A stretch of 64,000 nucleotides of DNA from assembly GCA_051859045.1 (NCBI GenBank), contig JBHYGK010000004.1, positions 17,925-81,924 of the forward strand. Reading direction: 5' to 3'. Position 1 is the first letter of the stretch. Each line of letters opens with the position of its first letter. The DNA comes from JBHYGK01 sp051859045 (lineage in GTDB: Bacteria > Pseudomonadota > Gammaproteobacteria > Xanthomonadales > Xanthomonadaceae). Below are positions 17,524-25,236 of the stretch, in pieces. The notes beneath the pieces were generated by a model that was given only the letters and a program-made list of their open reading frames with translations, did not search any database and had not been told where the DNA came from. The translations under genes and the position numbers were made by a program.

Positions 17524-17670
17524 GCGGGTGTCCTGGGCGGGGCGCGAGTGTACCCGAGCCGTCCGTCCGGTCCCGGGGCCGCAGTGCGCCCGGGCATGAC
17601 GACTGGCCCGGGCTGGCGCGGCGGGTGCGGGCGCAGGATGGCCGTACCTGCCCCACCAGGACCTCCCCCG

Positions 17671-18525
17671 ATGACCGCGTCCCGCTTCCGCCACGCCCGC
17701 GCGCCGCTCGCGCTGGCCCTGCTGCTCGCGCTCGCCGCGCCGCTCGCCGCGGCCGCGGCCGTCCAGGCGCCCGCCGCCGCCGCGCCCGCCGCCGACCCTG
17801 CCGCCGACCCCGCCGAGGCCGAGGTCGAGGCCGCCCTGCAGGAGGCCGTCGACGCCAGCGCCTACGCCGGCGAGGACCCCTCGGTGCTGGCCGCGGTGCT
17901 CTACACCAGCGCCCATCCCGACCTCTACAACCGCTCGCTGGGCTTCCGCTCCCTCGAGGACGGCCTGGCCGAGGCCGCGCACGGCCAGTTCCTGCGCGCC
18001 GCGCGGCACGCCGACAAGCCCTCGCAGGCGATGCTGGCCGAGATGTACTGGAAGGGCTTGGGCGTGCCGCGCGACCGCGCCACCGCCTACGCCTGGATGG
18101 ACCTGGCCGCCGAGCGCCACTACCGCGGCTTCATCCTGCTGCGCGAGGCCTACTGGGCCGAGCTCGACGAGGCCGAGCGCGCGCGCGCGCTCGAGGTCGG
18201 CCAGGGCCTCTACGCCGAGTACGGCGACGACGTGGCCAAGCCGCGCCAGGAGCGCGCGATGCAGCGCGCGCGCCGTGCCACCACCGGCAGCCGCACCGGC
18301 TTCGTCGGCGCGCTGAAGGTGCGCGTGCCCGGCCCGGGCGGCAGCAGCGTCGAGGTCGACGGCAGCCGCTTCTACGCCGCGCGCTACTGGCAGCCCGAGG
18401 ACTACTGGGCCTGGCAGGACGAGATCTGGATCTCGCCGCTGCCGGAGGCCACGGTCACCGTCGGCGACCTCGAGGAGGTCGCCGCGCCCGACGACGACGC
18501 GGCCGACGAGCCGCCGCCGCGCTGA
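17671..18525 (+). CDS. Secreted Sel1-like repeat protein, copy 1
   Basis: A 284-residue exported protein. Residues 1-30 form a signal peptide with an Ala-rich cleavage region. Near residues 110-150 is a Sel1/TPR-like helical repeat ('ADKPSQAMLAEMYWKGLGVPRDRATAYAWMDLAAER'). The second half carries a distinctive block ('TGSRTGFVGALKV', 'RYWQPEDYWAWQDEIW', 'TVTVGDLEEV') shared with the next gene. The tail is acidic. Sel1 repeats mediate protein contacts. No function is known for this two-part architecture. It forms a tandem paralogue pair with the following gene (49 bases between). Confidence 0.85.
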   Translation: MTASRFRHARAPLALALLLALAAPLAAAAAVQAPAAAAPAADPAADPAEAEVEAALQEAVDASAYAGEDPSVLAAVLYTSAHPDLYNRSLGFRSLEDGLAEAAHGQFLRAARHADKPSQAMLAEMYWKGLGVPRDRATAYAWMDLAAERHYRGFILLREAYWAELDEAERARALEVGQGLYAEYGDDVAKPRQERAMQRARRATTGSRTGFVGALKVRVPGPGGSSVEVDGSRFYAARYWQPEDYWAWQDEIWISPLPEATVTVGDLEEVAAPDDDAADEPPPR

Positions 18526-18574
18526 CGTCCCCGCGCAGCGTTCCCCTTCTCCCCTTCCCGCGCCCTGGATCCCC

Positions 18575-19453
18575 ATGCCCCGCCATCGCCCCGTGTCCGC
18601 CGGCCTGCTGCTGGCCGCCCTCGCCCTCGCCCTCCCGGCGCGCTCGGACGCCCGCTCCGACCCGGAGCCGCCGCCGCCGCCGACCGAGGAGCGCGCCAAC
18701 TCCGGGCGTGACCGCGAGGTCATGGCCACCACGGCGTTCGCCAACGGCCACCCCGACATGCGCTTCCGCGCCGACGGCCTGTATTTCCTGCGCCGCGGCC
18801 AGACCGAGGACGCGATCGTGCGGTTCCGCCGCGCCGCGCGCTACGCCGACAAGCCCTCGCAGGCGATGCTCGCGGAGATGTACTGGAGCGGCCAGGGCGT
18901 CTCGGTCGACCGCGCGCTGGCCTACGCCTGGATGGACCTCGCGGCCGAGCGTGGTTACCGGAGCTTCCTCGTGCTGCGCGAGCGCTACTGGTCGGAGCTC
19001 GACGAGGCCGAGCGCGCGCGCGCGGTCGAGGTCGGCGGCCCGCTGTTCGAGGAGTACGGCGATGCCGCCGCCAAGCCCCGCCTCGAGCGCGTGATGCGCC
19101 GCACCCGCGCCCGCGTCACCGGCAGCCGCACCGGCTTCCAGGGCAACCTGCGGGTCATCCTGCCGGGCCCCGCGGGCAGCAGCATCGAGGTCCGCGACCT
19201 CTACGCCGAGCGCTACTGGAACCCCGAGCGTTACTACGAGTGGCAGGACGAGGTGTGGCGCGCGCCGTCGCGGGCGCGGGTCACCGTCGGCGAGCTCGAG
19301 GTGGCGCCGGAAGGCGAGCTCGAGGCCGCCCGCCGGGCCGTGGACGACGCCGACCAGCCGCCGCCGGCGCCGCTGCCGGCCGAGGACGAGGACGAGGGCG
19401 TCGACGACGCGGCGTCCGGCGACGAGGCCATCGACGCGCCCGCCCGGGGCTGA
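18575..19453 (+). CDS. Secreted Sel1-like repeat protein, copy 2
   Basis: A 292-residue paralogue of the preceding gene. The signal peptide covers residues 1-26 or so, followed by a Pro-rich stretch. The Sel1-like segment 'YADKPSQAMLAEMYWSGQGVSVDRALAYAWMDLAAERGY' is almost the same as in copy 1, and the C-terminal block ('TGSRTGFQGNLRV', 'ERYWNPERYYEWQDEVW', 'VTVGELEV') is also conserved. An acidic, low-complexity tail follows. Strong conservation of the repeat and the W-rich block, against divergent N and C termini, suggests both parts are functional. Copies may have diverged in partners or in regulation. Confidence 0.85.
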   Translation: MPRHRPVSAGLLLAALALALPARSDARSDPEPPPPPTEERANSGRDREVMATTAFANGHPDMRFRADGLYFLRRGQTEDAIVRFRRAARYADKPSQAMLAEMYWSGQGVSVDRALAYAWMDLAAERGYRSFLVLRERYWSELDEAERARAVEVGGPLFEEYGDAAAKPRLERVMRRTRARVTGSRTGFQGNLRVILPGPAGSSIEVRDLYAERYWNPERYYEWQDEVWRAPSRARVTVGELEVAPEGELEAARRAVDDADQPPPAPLPAEDEDEGVDDAASGDEAIDAPARG

Positions 19454-19530
19454 GCGCGCGGCGGATCGGGCAGGGGCGCGCGGGATCTGGCACGATCGCG
19501 GGCCGTTCCGCCGCCCCCTCGACCCGCCGC

Positions 19531-20160
19531 ATGGCCAAGCTCTACTTCTACTACTCCGCCATGAACGCGGGGAAGACCACCACCCTGCTGCAGAGCGCCT
19601 ACAACTACCACGAGCGCGGGATGCGCACGCTCATCCTCACCCCGCGCCTGGACGACCGCGCCGGCGAGGGCATCGTGGCCTCGCGCATCGGACTGCACGC
19701 GCGCGCGGTGGCGTTCCAGGGCGAGGACGACCTGCAGGCCCTGGTGGCGGCCGATGTCGCCGCCCGCGGCGCGCTGGGCTGCGTGCTCATCGACGAGGCG
19801 CAGTTCCTGTCCAAGCGCCAGGTCTGGCAGCTCACCGAGGTCGTCGACGCGCTCGACGTGCCGGTGCTCGCCTACGGCCTGCGCACCGATTTCCGCGGCG
19901 AGCTCTTCGAGGGCAGCCAGTACCTGCTGGCCTGGGCCGACAACCTGCAGGAGATCAAGACCATCTGCCACACCGGCCGCAAGGCCACGATGGTGGTGCG
20001 GGTGGACGAGCAGGGCCGCGCGGTCACCGACGGCCCGCAGGTCGAGATCGGCGGCAACGAGCGCTACGTCTCGGTGAGCCGCGGCGAGTTCAAGGCGATC
20101 ACCCGCGGCGAGGGCCGCATCGAGCTGCAGCAGCCGCGCCTGCCGCTGGGCGGCGAGTAG
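19531..20160 (+). CDS. tdk: Thymidine kinase (type II)
   Basis: A 209-residue salvage enzyme phosphorylating thymidine. The P-loop is 'YYSAMNAGKTTTLLQ' near residue 10; 'CVLIDEAQFLSKRQVWQL' is the Walker B-like DEAQF motif; 'LAYGLRTDFRGELFEGS' and 'IGGNERYVSVSR' form the lasso and thymidine site. The zinc-binding cysteine pairs found in many type II enzymes (a CxxC before the 'GRKATM' segment and another near the C terminus) are not both present here: only one Cys occurs, in 'ICHTGRKATM'. The catalytic core is intact, so an active enzyme is expected. Confidence 0.95.
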   Translation: MAKLYFYYSAMNAGKTTTLLQSAYNYHERGMRTLILTPRLDDRAGEGIVASRIGLHARAVAFQGEDDLQALVAADVAARGALGCVLIDEAQFLSKRQVWQLTEVVDALDVPVLAYGLRTDFRGELFEGSQYLLAWADNLQEIKTICHTGRKATMVVRVDEQGRAVTDGPQVEIGGNERYVSVSRGEFKAITRGEGRIELQQPRLPLGGE

Positions 20161-20188
20161 GCCCGCCGGCGCCGCGCGCGGCGCCGGC

Positions 20189-23146
20189 TCAGCGCCCGGC
20201 GATCCGCCCGCCGACGCAGGCCAGGCGCAGCTGTTCGAGCTCGCGCGCGGTCGAGCTGCCTTCCGGCAGCGCCAGCGTCACCTCGCGCTCGAGCGTGCCG
20301 AAGGCCTCCAGCCCCTCCGCGGCCTGGCCGTCCTCGCAGCGCCAGGCCGCGCGCACGCCGCGCGCCAGCCAGGCCAGCTTGCGGCGCTCGCCGTCCACCG
20401 GGGGGAAGCGCGCGAGCAGCTGGTCGAGCTCGGTGGCCAGCGCCGCGGCGTCGCCCGTCGCCGCCAGCAGGCGCAGGCGCAGCAGCCCCAGCCGGGCGCG
20501 CCCGGCGCGCGGATGCTCGGGGCCGTAGCCGGCCTCGAGCAGCGAGGTGGCCGCGAGCAGGTGGGTCTCGGCGCCAGCGCGGTCGCCGCGCGCCAGCGCC
20601 ACCTCGCCCAGCAGCCGCTCGGCGTCGCCGACGCTGGCGTGGCGCTCGCCGAACTGGGCCACCCGCAGCGCCCGCGACTCGCGCAGCGCCGCCTCGGCGC
20701 CGTCGAGGTCGCCCGCGGCGAGCAGGGTCCGGGCCAGGTTGAACAGGCCGCCATGCAGCCGCGGCGCGCCGACCGGGCTGCGCCAGAGCTCCACGGCGCG
20801 GCGCAGCGCGCTGGCCGAGGCCTCGAGCTGGCCGCGCTCGAACGCGATCACGCCCAGGCTGTTCCAGGTGCTCCCGACGTCCGGATGCGCCGGCCCCAGG
20901 CGCTCGATCAGGCGCTCGTGCGCCATCCGCACCAGCGGCTCGGCCTCGGCCAGCCGGCCCTCGTCGCTGAACACCGAGCCCAGCTGGCGCTGGACCTCGA
21001 TGGTCGCCGGGTGGCCGGCGCCGTAGATCGTCAGCGCGATCTCCTGGGCCTGGCGCAGCGCGGCGATCGCCGCCGGCACGTCGCCGCGCTCGCGGTAGAG
21101 GCCGCCGAGGCTGCGCCAGATCACCACGCCCAGGCCGTTGCGCTCGCCGGTCGCCGAGCGCAGCCGGTCGAGCGCCTGGCGCATGCCGGTGATCGCGCCG
21201 TCGGTCTGGCCGGCGTCGCCGAGCAGCGCGGCCAGGTCGGTGAGGCTCTCGGCCTCGGCGTCGCCCTCGCCGCGGCGCAGCGCCAGGCTGCGCTCGAACA
21301 GCACGCGCGCCGCGGCGTAGTCGGCCAGGCCGCGCTCGCAGCGGCCCAGCTCCGAGAGGAAGGCCGCGGCGACGAGCGGCTGGCGCGCGCCGACCTCGCC
21401 CTCGGCGACGCCCCGCAGCGGCCGCATCGCCTCCACGCAGCGCTCGGGCTGGCCGAGCGCGCGCAGCGCGCGGCCGCGCTGCAGCACCGACTCCACGCGC
21501 AGGGTGTCGGGCACTTCGGGATCGCCGAGGCTGGAGGCCTGGCGGTCGAGCACCGCCAGCGCCTCGCGGTAGTCGCCCAGGCCCACCCGCAGCCGGGCGA
21601 TCAGGCCCAGCAGCTCCGAGCGGCCCAGGCGCTGGTCGGCCAGCTCGGTCTCGGCGCGGCGCACGCCCGCGTCGAGCAGCGCGCGCACGTCGACGCTGCC
21701 GTCGCGGTTGCCGGCGCCGGTGTTCTCGAACAGCGCGATCACGAAGCCGCGCATCGCGTCGGCGCGGCGCGCCTCGAGCGCCTGCTGGCGCGCCTGCCAG
21801 GTCACGCCGGCGAGGGTGGAGACGAGGATCGCGATGACGCCCGTCGCGGTGCCGACCGCCCAGGCGTGCCGGCGCAGGTAGCGCGAGGCGCGATAGCCGA
21901 GGCTCTGCGGGCGGGCCAGCACCGGCCGGCCCTCGCGGTGGCGCTGCAGGTCCTGGGCGAGCGCCTCCACCGAGGGGTAGCGCTGCTCCGGCGCCTTCGC
22001 CAGTGCCTTGAGGATGATGTTGTCGAGGTCGCCGCCGAGCGCGCGCGCGAGCCGGCGCGCCGCGAGGCCGCGGCCGTCGTCCCCGTGCTCGGCCGCGCCG
22101 GGCGTCACGCCGCGGGCGGGGCTGGCCGCGCCGCCGCCCGTGCCCGAGCCGGCGCCCGAGCCGGCGCTGGAGCCCGCGCCCGCCCCCGAGCGCGCGATCG
22201 TCGAGGCCCCGGCCGGCCGCCGCACCGCCAGCGAGGGCCGCAGCGGTTCGGCCTGCAGGATCGCCTCCTCCCAGGCGGCGTCCGAGGGCCGCTCGGGCCG
22301 GTAGGGCTTGCGCCCGGTCAGCAGCTCGTAGAGCACCACGCCCAGCGAGTACACGTCGGTCATCGTGCTGACCGGCTCGCCGCGCACCTGCTCGGGCGCC
22401 GCGTAGTGCAGGGTGAAGGCGCGCATGCCGGTGAGCGTCAGCTCCGGGTCGGGCACCGCGCCGACGTCGAGCAGCTTGGCGATGCCGAAGTCCAGCAGCC
22501 GCACCTCGCCCGCGGGGGTGACGAGGATGTTGGAGGGCTTGAGGTCGCGGTGCACCACCAGGTTGGAGTGCGCGTGCGACACCGCGGCGCAGACCTGGGC
22601 GAACAGCGCCAGCCGGGCCTCCACGTCGAGGCCGGCGCGCTGGGCGTACTCGGTGAGCGGCATGCCCTCGACGAACTCCAGCGCCAGGAAGGGCTGGCCG
22701 CTCTCGCTGATGCCGGCGTCGAGCAGGCGCGCGATGTGGACGTGGGCGAGGCGGGCGAGGATCTGGCGCTCGCGGTCGAAGCGGGTGCGCAGGTCGGCGT
22801 TGCCGAGGCCCGGCCGCAGCAGCTTCAGCGCGACGCGGCGCTCGTAGAGGCCGTCGGCGCGCGTGGCCAGCCACACCTGGCCCATGCCGCCCTCGCCGAT
22901 CCGGCGCTCCAGGCGGTAGGGGCCGACGCGCTGGCCGGGCTCCAGGGCCAGCAGCGCCAGCTCGACCACCGGGCGGGCCATGAACTCCGGCCGGGTGTCC
23001 TCGAGCGCGAGCAGGCGGGCGAGTTCGTCGGCGAGCGCCGGGTCGTCGGCGCGCAGCGCGTCGAGCCGGCGCGCGCGGCTGTCGGCCGGCAGCTCCAGCA
23101 GGGCGTCGAGCTCGTCGGAGACCCGCCTCCAGCGCGCGCTGTCCAT
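20189..23146 (-). CDS. Membrane Ser/Thr protein kinase with C-terminal TPR domain
   Basis: A 985-residue protein. Residues about 76-330 are a Hanks-type kinase: glycine loop 'IGEGGMGQV' (83-91), ATP Lys108, catalytic 'HRDLKPSN' (Asp201), and 'DFG' at 219-221, so it should be active. A Gly/Ala/Ser-rich linker (about 335-365) interrupts the kinase C-lobe region. A single membrane span lies near residues 427-450. The remaining 530 residues are tetratricopeptide-like helical pairs, expected in the periplasm. The sigma factor gene lies immediately upstream (13-base gap). By analogy with known kinase/ECF43 pairs, it probably phosphorylates that sigma factor. Confidence 0.93.
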   Translation of the reverse strand: MDSARWRRVSDELDALLELPADSRARRLDALRADDPALADELARLLALEDTRPEFMARPVVELALLALEPGQRVGPYRLERRIGEGGMGQVWLATRADGLYERRVALKLLRPGLGNADLRTRFDRERQILARLAHVHIARLLDAGISESGQPFLALEFVEGMPLTEYAQRAGLDVEARLALFAQVCAAVSHAHSNLVVHRDLKPSNILVTPAGEVRLLDFGIAKLLDVGAVPDPELTLTGMRAFTLHYAAPEQVRGEPVSTMTDVYSLGVVLYELLTGRKPYRPERPSDAAWEEAILQAEPLRPSLAVRRPAGASTIARSGAGAGSSAGSGAGSGTGGGAASPARGVTPGAAEHGDDGRGLAARRLARALGGDLDNIILKALAKAPEQRYPSVEALAQDLQRHREGRPVLARPQSLGYRASRYLRRHAWAVGTATGVIAILVSTLAGVTWQARQQALEARRADAMRGFVIALFENTGAGNRDGSVDVRALLDAGVRRAETELADQRLGRSELLGLIARLRVGLGDYREALAVLDRQASSLGDPEVPDTLRVESVLQRGRALRALGQPERCVEAMRPLRGVAEGEVGARQPLVAAAFLSELGRCERGLADYAAARVLFERSLALRRGEGDAEAESLTDLAALLGDAGQTDGAITGMRQALDRLRSATGERNGLGVVIWRSLGGLYRERGDVPAAIAALRQAQEIALTIYGAGHPATIEVQRQLGSVFSDEGRLAEAEPLVRMAHERLIERLGPAHPDVGSTWNSLGVIAFERGQLEASASALRRAVELWRSPVGAPRLHGGLFNLARTLLAAGDLDGAEAALRESRALRVAQFGERHASVGDAERLLGEVALARGDRAGAETHLLAATSLLEAGYGPEHPRAGRARLGLLRLRLLAATGDAAALATELDQLLARFPPVDGERRKLAWLARGVRAAWRCEDGQAAEGLEAFGTLEREVTLALPEGSSTARELEQLRLACVGGRIAGR

Positions 23147-23159
23147 GCGCCCGCCGCGG

Positions 23160-23729
23160 CTACTCGCCCTGCAGGGCCGAGAGCAGGAACAGCCGCGCCT
23201 TCTGCCAGTCGCGGCGGATGCTGCGCTCGGAGCGGTCGAGCGCGGCCGCGATCTCGGCCTCGGACAGGCCGCCGAAGTAGCGCATCTCGACCACCTGGGC
23301 CAGCCGGGCGTCCACCTCGGCGAGCTGGTTGAGCGCGGTGTCGAGGCCGAGCATCTCCTCGTCTAGGCGCACGCCGCCGCCGAGGTCCTCGGGCAGGTCG
23401 GTGACCCGGTGCAGGTCGCCGCCGCGCTTCTGGGCCAGGCGCTGGCGGGCGTAGTCGACCACCACGCTGCGCATCGCGGAGGCGGCGTAGGCGAAGAAGT
23501 GGGCGCGGTCGTCGAACTGCGCCTCGCGGCGGCCGACGAGCTTGAGGTAGGCCTCGTGGACCAGGCCGGTGGTGTCGAGGGTCTGGTTGCGCTGCATGCC
23601 GAGCTGGCGGCGCGCCATCGAGTGCAGCTCGCGGTAGAGGGTGGCGAGCACGCGGTCGAGCGCCTCGCGGTCGCCCGCGCGGGCGTCGGCGAGCCAACGG
23701 GTGATCTCGGCGGGTGCTTCCAGGGTCAC
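23160..23729 (-). CDS. ECF sigma factor, ECF43-like (TIGR02999 type)
   Basis: A 189-residue alternative sigma factor. Region 2 includes 'LYRELHSMARRQLGMQRNQT' and 'TTGLVHEAYLKLVG', and 'FFAYAASAMRSVVVDYARQR' is the -10 recognition part. Region 4 is 'QLAEVDARLAQVVEMRYFGGLSEAEIAAALDRSERSIRRDWQKAR', with a clear helix-turn-helix. Where ordinary ECF factors carry an acidic Asp-Ala-Glu-Asp patch, this one reads Leu-Asp-Thr-Thr-Gly (Thr53, Thr54), the pattern seen in factors switched on by threonine phosphorylation. The GTG at 23729 has a strong GGGGAGG ribosome-binding site; another GTG at 23759 would add 10 residues. Confidence 0.92.
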   Translation of the reverse strand: MTLEAPAEITRWLADARAGDREALDRVLATLYRELHSMARRQLGMQRNQTLDTTGLVHEAYLKLVGRREAQFDDRAHFFAYAASAMRSVVVDYARQRLAQKRGGDLHRVTDLPEDLGGGVRLDEEMLGLDTALNQLAEVDARLAQVVEMRYFGGLSEAEIAAALDRSERSIRRDWQKARLFLLSALQGE

Positions 23730-23734
23730 GGTGT

Positions 23735-23741
23735 CCTCCCC
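23735..23741 (-). promoter_or_regulatory. Shine-Dalgarno sequence fixing the sigma factor start
   Basis: On the minus strand a GGGGAGG run ends five bases before the GTG read from 23729. No comparable site precedes the alternative GTG at 23759, so the shorter sigma protein is preferred. Confidence 0.6.
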
Positions 23742-23865
23742 GACATCGCAGGCCGGCACTATAGCCCCCGCGGGGTGTCGCCGCGTCGGTGGCGCGGCCG
23801 CGACCGGGCCGGATCGGGGCCGCAGTGCCTCCCCCGTCGGCGCGGCCGGGGCGCCTGGCCGCGCC

Positions 23866-24678
23866 TCAGCGTTGGCAGGCCGGGCACCAGGTGCTGGCGC
23901 GCTGGCCGATCACCGCGCCCTTGAGCGTGCGCCCGCAGGCCTTGCAGGGCTCGCCCGCGCGGCCGTAGACCCACAGCTCCTGCTCGAAGTAGCCCGGCGC
24001 GCCGTCGGGGTTGAGGAAGTCGCGCAGGGTCGTGCCGCCGCGGGTGATCGCGTGGGCCAGGATCGCCTTCACCGCCCCGGCCAGCGCCTCATAGCGCGCG
24101 TCCGCCACCCGCCCGGCGGCCCGGCGCGGATCGATCCCGGCCTGGAACAGGGCCTCGGCGGCGTAGATGTTGCCCACGCCCACGACCACGGCCTGGTCCA
24201 TCAGGAAGGTCTTCACCGGCGCCCGCCGGCCGTGTGCGAGCCGGGCTAGGTGGGCGCCGTCGAAAGCGTCGTCCAGCGGTTCGGGGCCGAGCCCGGCCAG
24301 CAGCGGATGGACCTCGCCGGGCGGCTGCCAGAGCAGGCTGCCGAAGCGGCGCGGGTCGGTGAAGCGCAGCACCCGGCCGGAGTCCAGGCCGATGTCGACG
24401 TGGTCGTGCGGGCCCACCGGCGTGTCCGGGGGCAGCACCCGAAGCATGCCGCTCATGCCGAGGTGCAGCAGCGCGCTGCCGGCGTCGGTGTCGGCGAGCA
24501 GGTACTTCGCGCGCCGGCGCACCGCGTGGATGCGCTCCCCGGGCAGGCGCTCGCGCACCGCGTCGGGGATCGGCCAGCGCAGGTCGGGGCGGCGCAGCAG
24601 CACGCCGGTGACCCGGCGGCCTTCGAGGTGGGGCGCGAGGCCGCGGCGGGTGGTCTCGACTTCGGGCAGTTCGGGCAT
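23866..24678 (-). CDS. mutM: Formamidopyrimidine-DNA glycosylase
   Basis: A 270-residue DNA repair enzyme that removes 8-oxoguanine and formamidopyrimidines, then cleaves the strand. The N terminus 'MPELPEVETTRRGL' holds the catalytic Pro2 and Glu3. 'DQAVVVGVGNIYAAEALFQAGI' is the helix-two-turn-helix. The C-terminal zinc finger is 'CKACGRTLKGAVIGQRASTWCPAC' (read in parts: CKAC, 16 residues, CPAC). Length is exactly that of the family. The start is fixed because Pro2 must follow Met. Confidence 0.97.
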   Translation of the reverse strand: MPELPEVETTRRGLAPHLEGRRVTGVLLRRPDLRWPIPDAVRERLPGERIHAVRRRAKYLLADTDAGSALLHLGMSGMLRVLPPDTPVGPHDHVDIGLDSGRVLRFTDPRRFGSLLWQPPGEVHPLLAGLGPEPLDDAFDGAHLARLAHGRRAPVKTFLMDQAVVVGVGNIYAAEALFQAGIDPRRAAGRVADARYEALAGAVKAILAHAITRGGTTLRDFLNPDGAPGYFEQELWVYGRAGEPCKACGRTLKGAVIGQRASTWCPACQR

Positions 24679-24788
24679 GCGCGCAGGGTGGCGGCGGCGC
24701 GGGCGGGCCGCAAGCCTGCCGGGCGGGGCGGGATGCGCCGCCGGCGCGCCGTGGGCATCATGGGCCTCGTTCCGACCGGCCACGCCGC

Positions 24789-25154
24789 ATGCCCCTCGCC
24801 CTCGCCGCACTGCTCGCGCTCGCCTCCGCCGCCAGTCCCCCGCCCCCCGCGCCGGCCCCGCGCGAGGTCGCGGGCCGCCCCGCGACGCCGCGGGCCTACC
24901 TCGCGCTGGTGGATGCCGACGGCGACGGCCGGGTCGACCTGGCCGAGTACCAGGCCCACATGGGCCGGGCCTTCGAGGCGATGGACCGCGATGGCGACGG
25001 CATCGTGGCCCCGCACGAGTTCCCGCCCGGCGTCAGCGCGCGCGCGCTGCCGCTGGCCGTGCACCGCGAGCGCCTGGCCGCGCGCTTCCGCGCCCAGGAC
25101 GTCGACGCCGACGGCGTGCTCGACGCCGTCGAGCTGGCCGCGCCGCCGCGCTGA
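24789..25154 (+). CDS. Small secreted EF-hand protein
   Basis: A 121-residue protein. Residues 1-15 form a short signal peptide with an Ala-rich cleavage site, followed by a Pro-rich stretch. Three Asp-rich calcium loops are visible: 'DADGDGRVDLAE' (about 43-54), 'DRDGDGIVAPHE' (about 67-78) and 'DVDADGVLDAVE' (about 105-116). All keep Asp at positions 1, 3 and 5 and Glu at 12. Periplasmic calcium binding is a fair expectation; the partner is unknown. It is convergent with the symporter gene. Confidence 0.85.
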   Translation: MPLALAALLALASAASPPPPAPAPREVAGRPATPRAYLALVDADGDGRVDLAEYQAHMGRAFEAMDRDGDGIVAPHEFPPGVSARALPLAVHRERLAARFRAQDVDADGVLDAVELAAPPR

Positions 25155-25182
25155 GCCGCCGCGGCGGGCCGACGTGCCCATG

Positions 25183-25213
25183 AAAAAGCCCGGCCCGCTC
25201 GCGCGGGCCGGGC
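25183..25213 (-). terminator. Rho-independent terminator of the symporter transcript
   Basis: On the minus strand an 11-bp perfect GC-rich stem (arms 25188-25198 and 25203-25213, four-base loop) is followed directly by TTTTT (25183-25187). It sits 24 bases after the symporter stop and ends the minus-strand porin-DUF4212-symporter run. Confidence 0.85.
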
Positions 25214-25236
25214 CGGTGTCGCCGTGCTGCGGGGGA

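Noticed and set aside
20513..23332. A plus-strand open frame antisense to the Ser/Thr kinase
   Set aside because: Composition-driven shadow with no recognisable motif, while the kinase motifs on the minus strand are complete.
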